Part shown: positions 55,061-62,778 of the stretch, piece by piece | Layout: the number at the start of each line of letters is the position of its first letter | How positions within the stretch are numbered: the first letter of the stretch is position 1 | Assembly (NCBI GenBank): GCA_965230625.1 | Contig: CBDDLL010000002.1 | Span: 1,116,001 to 1,180,000, forward strand | Source: Saccharicrinis sp965230625 | GTDB taxonomy: Bacteria; Bacteroidota; Bacteroidia; Bacteroidales; Marinilabiliaceae | Length of the DNA: 64,000 nt | Reading direction: 5' to 3' | Notes under the pieces: generated by a model | What the model was told of the DNA's origin: nothing | The model's input: only the letters and a program-made list of their open reading frames with translations | Databases searched by the model: none | Program-made: the position numbers and the translations under genes

Positions 55061-56359
55061 TTAAGTTTTAAATGCAACTGCTCCATAAAGCCTTAACTTT
55101 TTTATTCTACTGGAGCGTACCCATTTGGCAGGTATACAAATGAAACGGAAGATGAACTTTTTGATCCTGAAATTAGGGGACAAAATATTGGTTAACCCTG
55201 AAAACTTCCAGATCATGTGGGCATATAAGTTTTTACACATGGCCATTATTATCAGAAATACCGTATTCTGCTCCAGTTTTGAAAAAGGCATCTTGTCCCA
55301 GCCAAAATCATTCTTTAATACATCAAACTCTCTTTCTCGTGCCCCTCTGGCATTGTAAAAAAACACCACTTCGTCATCGGTCATTTCAAAGTCATTGGTC
55401 ATAACTACGTTATAGTTGTATGCTTCACCTGTGAACAGGTTTAATTGTCCGTCTCGCCTGGCTTCTTTGGTCACCACAATCCTATATTCCTTTAATGAGT
55501 TGGTTTTCTCTTTGTTTCCTTTGGCATAACGTACGAATGGCGTGTAAGTCGCTGAACCTCTGAACAAGATATCGTCTCCGACTTTTATTTCTTCCCAATC
55601 TTTAATTTCAGTAATTGCTTTTTCCAAAGTTTCCGTCATCCTGGCTTTTACAAAGATCCGATTGGCGCATTTTTCCATCGACTTGATAATCTCGTAAGTG
55701 TACGATGCTGAATCGGCTCTTATGACATCGATGGTAATACCCGCTTCTTTTAGCAAGGTTGCCATTCTGTCAATTGTTTCATGTTGCAAAATGTGAGCAT
55801 TGCTTTTGCCGTTCCTGTTCTCTACATAAACAACATGTTGTCCAATCAACCCAACTCCAGGGCAATATCCGTTTTCTTTTTTATAGGTCAGTTCCGCATC
55901 TGCTTTTTTGGTAAATATTATAGTATTGTCATAATCCAGAATTACATCGTCCTTATTGAACCCTGGCAATAAGGAGAGCATTTTCAAGTTCAAACGGTTT
56001 AACTCATCTGCCAATGAAAACTGATGTTGTTTCTTCCCTCTTTTTGCCATAAAAAGTTCGGATGGAACAGCTAATGATTTTAAGCGGCTTAAAACCCGGT
56101 CTGGGCTTGGCATATTTATATAGGGGCTACCTTTGAGGCCTTCCCTTAAATGGACAGCCAAGTCTTCTGCACAATCTCCTCCACAGAAAAACACAGACCA
56201 ATAGGACATGATTATGTCAAACCAATTATATGTCGATTGTGCGGGCAACATTGGTAAATTTTCTTTAAGTAAATCATTTATTTCTAAATTAATAGCTTCT
56301 TCTATAACAAAGTTCAGCCCACCAAATGGTGAGATTGCTTGGCTGTTTAGTATCTTCAT
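55061..56359 (-). CDS. IS1380-family transposase (DDE)
   Basis: 432 residues, intact. DDE residues are suggested by VILDYDNTIIF, VIRADSASYTYEII and the C-terminal REREFDVLKNDFGWDKMPF, which is the IS1380 signature. The N-terminal QAISPFGGLNFVIEE and WSVFFCGGDCAEDL are common in this group. It moves the element by cut and paste. The gene begins within the right terminal part of the element and is complete, so the element may be active. Confidence 0.92.
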   Translation of the reverse strand: MKILNSQAISPFGGLNFVIEEAINLEINDLLKENLPMLPAQSTYNWFDIIMSYWSVFFCGGDCAEDLAVHLREGLKGSPYINMPSPDRVLSRLKSLAVPSELFMAKRGKKQHQFSLADELNRLNLKMLSLLPGFNKDDVILDYDNTIIFTKKADAELTYKKENGYCPGVGLIGQHVVYVENRNGKSNAHILQHETIDRMATLLKEAGITIDVIRADSASYTYEIIKSMEKCANRIFVKARMTETLEKAITEIKDWEEIKVGDDILFRGSATYTPFVRYAKGNKEKTNSLKEYRIVVTKEARRDGQLNLFTGEAYNYNVVMTNDFEMTDDEVVFFYNARGAREREFDVLKNDFGWDKMPFSKLEQNTVFLIIMAMCKNLYAHMIWKFSGLTNILSPNFRIKKFIFRFICIPAKWVRSSRIKKLRLYGAVAFKT

Positions 56360-56403
56360 ATTGGTATTTTGTTAGCAACACCAATTTAGGTGAAAATACC
56401 TTG

Positions 56404-56444
56404 GCTGTAAAACTTTATTGAATAGAGTTTTACAGCTTTTTTTT
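56404..56444 (+). terminator. Hairpin with T tail between IS1380 end and transposase start
   Basis: GCTGTAAAACT (56404-56414) and AGTTTTACAGC (56426-56436) are perfect complements, followed by eight Ts on the plus strand. Placed just upstream of the transposase start, it may block readthrough or hide the start in transcripts entering from outside. Confidence 0.65.
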
Positions 56445-56529
56445 CAACCTCTACCTGCGGATTCTAGGTGCAATCGTGCGGCAGCAGAGGGGTGCAATAA
56501 GCAAGCTGTAAATGGCAACCAAACACTTA

Positions 56530-57092
56530 AGTGAACCACCTCGGGGCAAGCCCAGAGGCATCGTTCACTTAGAACAGCTTTAGCTGTTCTTCGCCAACTT
56601 TCAGTTGACGATACTCTTCTTGTTTCCCTTGTTTTTTAACATAGTTTGCTATCATATTCTCTGTACCATGTTGACCTACTGTATTGGTATAATAACCTTT
56701 CCCAAAGAACTCTCCTCCCCATAGTTTCTCTTTTACTTGAGGACATTGACGGAAAACCTCGCGAGCCAATATGCTTTTCACTGTTCGAACTATCTTCGTA
56801 ACACTATAATCTGGCACTGACTGGATAAGAAAATGGATATGATCTAAATCTGTACCAACCTCAAGAAAATAAATATCATATCGTAACTCTATTTCACTAC
56901 AAACATCACTAATTACCAGATCTACATCTTCGTCTATTACTATACGACGATATTTTATTGCACAAACTACATGATATAGCAAAACAGTAACATTATGACT
57001 CTTATGTATTTCTTTACTATCTTTTGACATCGAGTCTAAAGATAGTAATTACGAGGCAAGCCTCGGGGAATTAAACCCCTGTTAGATTAAAA
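56530..57092 (-). mobile_element. IS200/IS605-family element, copy 2
   Basis: Identical to 30513-31075 over 563 bases apart from position 56910 (T here, A at 30893). It inserted 48 bases from the right end of the IS1380 element, between it and the C58-like protease gene. Confidence 0.92.
56569..57030 (-). CDS. tnpA: IS200 transposase TnpA (Y1 HUH), copy 2
   Basis: 153 residues, intact, with HIH in DLDHIHFLIQ and Tyr in GKGYYTNTVG. Only one residue (Ser in VISDVCSE) separates it from copy 1. Because the copies are nearly identical, one transposed recently or the two are being kept alike. Confidence 0.93.
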   Translation of the reverse strand: MSKDSKEIHKSHNVTVLLYHVVCAIKYRRIVIDEDVDLVISDVCSEIELRYDIYFLEVGTDLDHIHFLIQSVPDYSVTKIVRTVKSILAREVFRQCPQVKEKLWGGEFFGKGYYTNTVGQHGTENMIANYVKKQGKQEEYRQLKVGEEQLKLF

Positions 57093-57171
57093 CATAGACA
57101 TACTAACACATATGACTCACGTTACATTAAACTTAAAATGGAATTACAACAAAAATTTTAATATGCATCAC

Positions 57172-57801
57172 CTACATAACTCTCCTTCCTAATTTTGAGG
57201 CAGGATTATTTTGCATAGGACTTAATTGAAAATAATATGTCCAATTAAAACTATTTGCATACTTAGGCATTAAAAAATTAGAAAACCAACTGGGAAACGT
57301 ATTTTTATCACCCTTAAATTCACCAATATTTGGATCAAAAGCATAAATATGACCAGAAGGATGCCAGGTATCCTTGCCTGACCTCCAAAAGGCAATGCAA
57401 TGTGCATATTCATCATGAGTAGAATGATCTGTCCAACCAAAATTAAGATTTACCCCACTTATTCTTTCGCTAGCAATATAGTTTTTAAGGGTTACACCAT
57501 TAACAAGGCCGTTAATATCCTCTATACTGCTTTGTTCAATGTTGGAACCACCGGCAACTCGAACTAAATATTTGCAATCATTTAATACATTTAAACCTGT
57601 AAAATTCTTACCATAAACCTTTTGTAGTAGTGGTCCTGATTTTCGTACTACTTTTTCTAATTCAAGTTTCCTTTGATTAATACCTATTTTTTTATGATCC
57701 CGCATTAATTGAACCCAAGCAGCTGAAAGCGTAGCACAAATACCACCAGAGCTAAAGCGTAGGTCATAATCCCCCTGTTTAAAATCAAATGTTTTTTTCA
57801 T
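57172..57801 (-). CDS. YopT-like (C58) cysteine protease, candidate T6SS effector
   Basis: 209 residues, no signal peptide. Three blocks match the C58/YopT cysteine protease fold: SGGICATLSAAWVQ with C22, DEYAHCIAFWR with H134, and YAFDPNIGEF with D156. YopT-type enzymes cut or modify host or rival proteins. The gene starts 16 bases after the PAAR gene and is the last of the VgrG operon, the standard place for a cargo effector. The C-terminus (NPASKLGRRVM) is basic. No immunity frame follows; the IS200 copy begins 80 bases downstream, so a partner gene may have been lost or lie elsewhere. Activity is inferred, not shown. Confidence 0.75.
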   Translation of the reverse strand: MKKTFDFKQGDYDLRFSSGGICATLSAAWVQLMRDHKKIGINQRKLELEKVVRKSGPLLQKVYGKNFTGLNVLNDCKYLVRVAGGSNIEQSSIEDINGLVNGVTLKNYIASERISGVNLNFGWTDHSTHDEYAHCIAFWRSGKDTWHPSGHIYAFDPNIGEFKGDKNTFPSWFSNFLMPKYANSFNWTYYFQLSPMQNNPASKLGRRVM

Positions 57802-57817
57802 TTCGTAAGTTTTTTAG

Positions 57818-58123
57818 TTACCCCCCAATCATCACAGTAGGAAACCCAACAACAATACTACCTCCATGTCCCGTAGTATCTCCCATACGAGCAGCAGGCC
57901 TACCCCCAATCATAACAGTTGTTGAGCCCATGGCAATGGGATCAGGAGGGCCTGTGCAGGTACACATATCGCCTACAACGGCTGCCGGCATGCCACCAAT
58001 CATTACATTCAGAACACCCGGCCCGGTAATGGGACCTCCCACATGAGGTATGGAAGAAGGAAATGCCGGAGTTTGCATAGGGCATGTATGCATATCGCCC
58101 ACTCTTGCTGCTGGTTTTCCCAT
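57818..58123 (-). CDS. PAAR-domain T6SS spike tip protein
   Basis: 101 residues made of PAAR repeats: KPAARVGDMHTCPM at the start, PAAVVGDMCTCTGPPD in the middle, and RPAARMGDTTGHGGSIVVG near the end. The His and Cys residues in these loops bind the zinc at the tip of the cone. It sharpens the VgrG spike and holds cargo. It sits 2 bases after VgrG and 16 before the C58-like protease gene, so these three probably form one spike-effector module. Confidence 0.95.
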   Translation of the reverse strand: MGKPAARVGDMHTCPMQTPAFPSSIPHVGGPITGPGVLNVMIGGMPAAVVGDMCTCTGPPDPIAMGSTTVMIGGRPAARMGDTTGHGGSIVVGFPTVMIGG

Positions 58124-58125
58124 AA

Positions 58126-59934
58126 TTAATTAATGTTTACCAAACTACCTTTAATAACTGTAATTCCAGAAGAAGAAACCTCTGCAGTACCTGCACCTTC
58201 TGCCTTAAAAGATGCTCCTGCACTAAGTTTTACATCCACACCACCTTGAATTTCGGCAGCAGAACCTGATGTTACCTTAAAATTAGCACCACTTTCAACG
58301 TTGGCGTTTGCTCCAGCGCTGATTGTAATATCTGAGCCGGCTGTGATGTTAATTTCCCCTCCACTGTTCAATGTTATACCACTTGATGATAATTCTACAC
58401 TATTACCGCTGGAGTCAGTCATTTGAATTCCTCCATTATCACTTAATTGAACGATATTTCCGCCAGGTGTAGATATGGAAGTTTGCTTATTTTCATCATC
58501 CAGTTCAATCATTAAATTGCTCTGTGTTACAATACCTTTAAACGAGTTATTATTGTTGGGAAATTTGCCAGTGGGTTTATGTTTTCCATGATACAAACTA
58601 CCTATAATATAAGGTCTTTCAGCATCGTTGGCTTCAAACCCTACTAATACTTCATCATCAATCTCAGGAACAAAATAAAATCCTCTTTCAGCTCCGGAAT
58701 AAGGCGATACAATTCTGATCCATGGACTGTTGTCGTTACTGGTTTGCCAAAAGAAACGAACTTGTATTCGCCCTAGTTTTTCAGGGTCTTTGTTATCTAT
58801 TACTATGGCACTTTGTGTTTCGCAAGTAGGGTAAGCATCGGGATTTGTATATTTAGGAACTTGTGACTCTGCAGGAATGGCTGTAAAGGTATTTTTATAG
58901 TTTTCTATGTTATTACATGAGTGCTTGACAGATGTAATTCGGTAGTCGCCATAATCAACCTCGCCACTGCCTTCCATTTTTGTGGCTTTTACTTTTATAA
59001 TGCTTCCCGGAACCAGGTTCATGTTTTCACTGCAACCCTTGGCTTCAGAGATATTTGCAACAATCGAAGAAGCGTTAAGCTCCATAATTCTTTTTTGTTC
59101 TTTGGAACTATTATTACTGGCTACATTAATATGATTAAACGCATTTACCGATTGGGTATTAAAGTGTTTGTTAGATTGGTCAAAAGTGTATTTTCCCGGT
59201 TCGTTTTGTTGATTTTTGCCGGAAGTTTTTTCGCTTTTGGTTTTAATGGTTTCCCCATTCAAATAGTTGTACGAAATAAATTCTGTTCCGGTAGCATGCA
59301 TCTGGAGCGAGTATTCAAAGGCATTCAGGTCTATGCCATGAATTAATTCCTGCGTATTACCATTGGCTTTACCAAAGTATAGTTCTTTTCCGTTATAGTA
59401 GAACCATTCACCATAACGCTTGGCCAGTCTTTGTAAAAAGGCCAGGTTACTTTCTTTATATTGAACGCAATATAGTATTGTTTCGGTGTAGGTAGGATCA
59501 ATATTACTTTTTATAATATCGCGAGGGTACGGTCTTAGAACTTCTTCTACAATTTGCCTTAAGCTTTTTTCAAAAAAGGTTTTACAGTTTGGGGTGCTTA
59601 GTAATAATGAATCCGGACTATATCCAACAATTACAATAGAATCGGATTCGTAGGTACTTTTAAAAGCCTTTACCGAATGTACAATGCCTTTAAAAAACAA
59701 CTCCTGATTTTTATTACCTTCCATATCGGCAGATTCTGTATGAATGGTGATGGTTGAACCAATGTATTTTTTAGACTGACTGAGTACAAAATCATCAATG
59801 TCTTCAAAAGTATCCATCCTACATCTAACTATAAATTGGTGAAGCTTATTCATAGGTTGATCTATGGAGAATTCAATAAAATCATCAATTTCCTCACCAT
59901 CAATTTCAATCTGGATTTGGGTTGTTTGTAACAT
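58126..59934 (-). CDS. vgrG: T6SS spike protein VgrG (TssI)
   Basis: ATG at 59934 is preferred to a TTG two codons upstream. The 602-residue product has the gp27-like N-terminal domain (KKYIGSTITIHTES, LAFLQRLAKRYGEWFYYNGKELYFG), the gp5-like OB fold (EKLGRIQVRFFWQTSNDNSPWIRIVSPYSGAERGF), and a C-terminal beta-prism with repeated Ser-Gly-Ile/Val patterns (NSVELSSSGITLNSGGEINITAGSDITISAG). There is no fused effector domain after the prism, so cargo depends on the PAAR and the gene behind it. It is the central spike on the Hcp tube. Confidence 0.94.
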   Translation of the reverse strand: MLQTTQIQIEIDGEEIDDFIEFSIDQPMNKLHQFIVRCRMDTFEDIDDFVLSQSKKYIGSTITIHTESADMEGNKNQELFFKGIVHSVKAFKSTYESDSIVIVGYSPDSLLLSTPNCKTFFEKSLRQIVEEVLRPYPRDIIKSNIDPTYTETILYCVQYKESNLAFLQRLAKRYGEWFYYNGKELYFGKANGNTQELIHGIDLNAFEYSLQMHATGTEFISYNYLNGETIKTKSEKTSGKNQQNEPGKYTFDQSNKHFNTQSVNAFNHINVASNNSSKEQKRIMELNASSIVANISEAKGCSENMNLVPGSIIKVKATKMEGSGEVDYGDYRITSVKHSCNNIENYKNTFTAIPAESQVPKYTNPDAYPTCETQSAIVIDNKDPEKLGRIQVRFFWQTSNDNSPWIRIVSPYSGAERGFYFVPEIDDEVLVGFEANDAERPYIIGSLYHGKHKPTGKFPNNNNSFKGIVTQSNLMIELDDENKQTSISTPGGNIVQLSDNGGIQMTDSSGNSVELSSSGITLNSGGEINITAGSDITISAGANANVESGANFKVTSGSAAEIQGGVDVKLSAGASFKAEGAGTAEVSSSGITVIKGSLVNIN

Positions 59935-59944
59935 GGCCAAAGAA

Positions 59945-60346
59945 TTAAAATTTACCCCAATTGTTCATTATTGTAGCTCCTGAAATAGTAAGTTCCTGTG
60001 CCGAAATACTAATTTGTTGTATCATTTGCTGATCCCTGGTAAAATACTCGTGATAATAAAAACATATAGCATTACTAAATTCCAATGTTTTAAATACTTT
60101 TTCATCATCTCCTCCCGAAAATTCTATTTTCCCGTTTTTAATATCTGTTTGAGATAAAATCCAATGCATAATTTCCCCATCCTCTATACTACTAAAAGTC
60201 AATTTAATGACACCTCCTTTTACCTTCCCTACAGATAATCCCCTATCATCAATTAATTGCTTAAACTCATAGTCACACTCAAGCAAAGGAATGCCTTCGT
60301 TCTCACTTTTATGACCTTTGATTTGTAGCTTTGCAGTTAAAACCAT
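59945..60346 (-). CDS. tssD: T6SS tube protein Hcp/TssD (copy 2)
   Basis: 133 residues of the TssD type found in Bacteroidota T6SS. MVLTAKLQIKGHKSENEGIPLLECDYEFKQLID is the family N-terminus, followed by TFSSIEDGEIMHWILSQTD and ISISAQELTISGATIMNNWGKF at the end. It forms stacked hexameric rings of the needle. It is 10 bases from VgrG. It differs strongly from the other Hcp-like protein in the operon. Confidence 0.92.
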   Translation of the reverse strand: MVLTAKLQIKGHKSENEGIPLLECDYEFKQLIDDRGLSVGKVKGGVIKLTFSSIEDGEIMHWILSQTDIKNGKIEFSGGDDEKVFKTLEFSNAICFYYHEYFTRDQQMIQQISISAQELTISGATIMNNWGKF

Positions 60347-60422
60347 TTTATTAATAGTTAAGTTTAAATTGATTTTAGGTTAAAGGCTGAGCCAGGTTAA
60401 TAAAAAGCCCAGCCTTAAAAAC

Positions 60423-60833
60423 TTATCGCTGTTCTGTTAAATCTACTGGTACATTGTCCACCGAAACTTTTTGACCTACAACTGACAACGAGATTTGGGA
60501 ACCATATTCTGAAATTGATTCATTATATGATTCAAGACATACTTGCTCTAAAATGATATCCCTTGACTTGCCTTCCAGCTCCTGATCTTTGATTTGAAAA
60601 GTTACTTTTTTCTTAATTTTATGACCAACAAGCCATTCGATAAGCGCTTGCATTGAATCTTTTGTAGTTTCCATTATTGAAAAAGAAAATGGAGAAACAT
60701 TTACAGGACCAAAGGTGATTTTTTTGGTAGGATTAGAAACATTGGCACTAGAATCATAACCAAAACTAAGTCCTCCTTCAAGTTCTAGTTCATCATTAAT
60801 ACCGTCGATTTTACATTTAATTACAGTTGACAT
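60423..60833 (-). CDS. tssD: T6SS tube protein Hcp/TssD (copy 1)
   Basis: 136 residues with an Hcp-like fold: a beta barrel beginning STVIKCKIDGINDELELEGG, then a phosphate/serine-rich loop (SANVSNPTKKITFGPVNVSPFSFSIMETTKDSMQALIEWL) and a C-terminal set of strands (ISLSVVGQKVSVDNVPV). It is similar in pattern to copy 2 but low in identity. It may be the main tube protein or a specialised ring. Followed 76 bases later by copy 2. Confidence 0.8.
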   Translation of the reverse strand: MSTVIKCKIDGINDELELEGGLSFGYDSSANVSNPTKKITFGPVNVSPFSFSIMETTKDSMQALIEWLVGHKIKKKVTFQIKDQELEGKSRDIILEQVCLESYNESISEYGSQISLSVVGQKVSVDNVPVDLTEQR

Positions 60834-60868
60834 AAGTAAAAAATTTAGTTGTTTTGTATTGATTAAAT

Positions 60869-62257
60869 TTAATTCTGGTTATATTCTGCATTCCAATCCG
60901 CTCCATCATCTCCTTTTTGTCCATCCATTTTAATTAAGAAGTTTTTAGCAGGGAAGTATGGTTTCATATTAATATCCAGGAATATCCTGTCTTTTTGATT
61001 TGGATCTTGTTCAAAGCGAGTGATGGTAAAGTCTTCAATTAATTTACCCGGACCAGCAATACTATTCAAGAATTTACCAATTTGGCTCTTAAGGTCTTTT
61101 TGTGTTTGGAAATCGAAGTTTTCGAAAGCTCTTCTGTTTAAAAAGTCCATCATTACCTTGGTAACGTAATCAAAAACCCTTACCACCGAATAAGTTTGCA
61201 ATCCAAGGTTATCGCCATTAAATAAAGTTTTAGCAGAAAAGGCCATTACTTTTCCGTATTCATTAACCAATGGAACCAAACCTAATTTTTCCAAATTGGC
61301 AATTTCACTTTTCTTCAATTCAAACTTAACTCCATCTACCTCGTTAATACTACCATGTTTTTTACCTGCGGCCACTTGCGACATCAAAGTATTGTAGATA
61401 GAACCTGCCAAAGCACCTGATGGTGGTACGTAAAGCTCTTCCTCTTCGCCTACTTCTTTGTATTTTTCTCTTCCCACCAAATAGTTACAAGTCATCATTA
61501 CGTTTGAACGATACATATCTCCTCCTGTTAAATTGGCCATTTCAAACATTTCCATTACATCATCAGGATTGTCAAGATGTTCAAAGTCAGTAATAAGCAT
61601 TACTTTGCTATCATGCGCAAATTTTGCCCACTTTTCAACCACTTTGTTTGATCCCAGGTAACCAGGTAAAACTAATAAGCTGTAATTTTCTCTTAAATCT
61701 AAACGGTCATATTTGGCAACTAATTCTTCTTGAACTGCATCTATAAATCGAGTATCGTCCAAGTCTTTTAATTGCTCCGGTTCGGCATTCATAAAAGAGA
61801 TATTTTTTATTTTATCGCTTTCGGCGTTTTTAAAAAAAAGGGCAACTGTTCTGTATGATTTTTCCAATTCAATAGATTCATCAATGGCTTTTTTAAGGTT
61901 ACTCTTAAGTGACTCTTCGGCGCTAATAGCATTTTTTTCACTTGTTTCCACCATATCAACAATACTATCAGATGAATTAAGGATGGAAGCCCATAATTTC
62001 AAAGTGTTTTTAAGATTTTCACGTTCCTCTTTTTTTGATGAATCGGTCATGAAAATTTTTTTACGAGCTTTTCTTTCAGGATTCATATTCTGAACTCCTT
62101 CAAAAGCCATTTCCATCATATCAAAACCACCAACTTTGGTTAACTTGTTGAGGTTTTCATCCAGGAATACCGATGGATTTTCTATTTTACTAACGTCTGT
62201 GGTTACTTTCTCTTTATATTGTTCGAGACTTTGTGATTGCATTTCGGGATTTGCCAT
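60869..62257 (-). CDS. tssC: T6SS contractile sheath large subunit TssC
   Basis: 462 residues. The N-terminal helices and the middle block (YSLLVLPGYLGSNKVVEKWAKFAHDSKVMLITDFEHLDNPDDVMEMF) fit TssC of subtype iii, as does the C-terminal ENFDFQTQKDLKSQIGKFLN with RFEQDPNQKDRIFLDINMKPYFPAKNFLIK. It assembles with TssB into the contractile sheath around the Hcp tube. It starts 48 bases after the TssB stop codon. Confidence 0.9.
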   Translation of the reverse strand: MANPEMQSQSLEQYKEKVTTDVSKIENPSVFLDENLNKLTKVGGFDMMEMAFEGVQNMNPERKARKKIFMTDSSKKEERENLKNTLKLWASILNSSDSIVDMVETSEKNAISAEESLKSNLKKAIDESIELEKSYRTVALFFKNAESDKIKNISFMNAEPEQLKDLDDTRFIDAVQEELVAKYDRLDLRENYSLLVLPGYLGSNKVVEKWAKFAHDSKVMLITDFEHLDNPDDVMEMFEMANLTGGDMYRSNVMMTCNYLVGREKYKEVGEEEELYVPPSGALAGSIYNTLMSQVAAGKKHGSINEVDGVKFELKKSEIANLEKLGLVPLVNEYGKVMAFSAKTLFNGDNLGLQTYSVVRVFDYVTKVMMDFLNRRAFENFDFQTQKDLKSQIGKFLNSIAGPGKLIEDFTITRFEQDPNQKDRIFLDINMKPYFPAKNFLIKMDGQKGDDGADWNAEYNQN

Positions 62258-62305
62258 TGTTGCAAATTTTAAGTTAATATTTAGGTTGATTATCTGAGAA
62301 AAGCA

Positions 62306-62752
62306 TTATTTTATGTCTTCCAATTCCTTAATTAGGGCATACATGGCATTTAGCAATGCTTCCTTGGTTTCCTCATTTTCAAGTGCTTTTTTTAATAGTT
62401 TGTTACTTTTTAATTGCTTTATGATTTTATGACTTTGTTCTTTTTGGTCTTCTAAACCTTTTAAAAAATTGCTCTGATTGGTTATTCCTTTTATACCAAA
62501 ATCAGCAAGCCCTTCAAAATGAAGCATTTCTTCAATGGTATTACCATCATTATCTTCAAATTCAACTTCCAATTCCGGCTTGTAATTATCAAAAACCTCG
62601 TTAATGTTTTTTAGTCCTGTTACAATTTCTGGTTTAAAAGGTGCATCAGCAGTAAGTTTTTCAACCATAAGCGTTCGGTTTTGAGGTATTTCACCAACGC
62701 CTTCACTGGCATCTCCTTTTACCTCTTGTCCACCAATACTATATTCTTGCAT
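62306..62752 (-). CDS. tssB: T6SS contractile sheath small subunit TssB
   Basis: 148 residues: a beta segment NRTLMVEKLTADAPFKPEIVTGLKNINEVFDNYKPELEVEFED (TssB/VipA N-terminal block), then helical DFGIKGITNQSNFLKGLED and a charged tail. It pairs with TssC. The gene begins 27 bases after the ClpV stop, so it shares the same transcript. It is short and lacks the full C-terminal domain seen in proteobacterial VipA. Confidence 0.87.
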   Translation of the reverse strand: MQEYSIGGQEVKGDASEGVGEIPQNRTLMVEKLTADAPFKPEIVTGLKNINEVFDNYKPELEVEFEDNDGNTIEEMLHFEGLADFGIKGITNQSNFLKGLEDQKEQSHKIIKQLKSNKLLKKALENEETKEALLNAMYALIKELEDIK

Positions 62753-62778
62753 AATGTTAAAAAATTAAGGATTAGAAA

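Larger units (their letters stand above)
54830..56481 (-). mobile_element. IS1380-family insertion sequence
   Basis: About 1.65 kb bounded by imperfect 26-base inverted ends: left 54830-54855 (begins CCACACGATG, ends CCTAGAATCCGCA) and right 56456-56481. The outermost and inner 13 bases match and a small shift lies between. The transposase occupies 55061-56359 on the minus strand. No clear target duplication was found. Confidence 0.82.

Noticed and set aside
58921..59346. Plus-strand frame of 141 codons opposite vgrG
   Set aside because: Antisense of VgrG with Phe/Cys-rich composition and no family resemblance.
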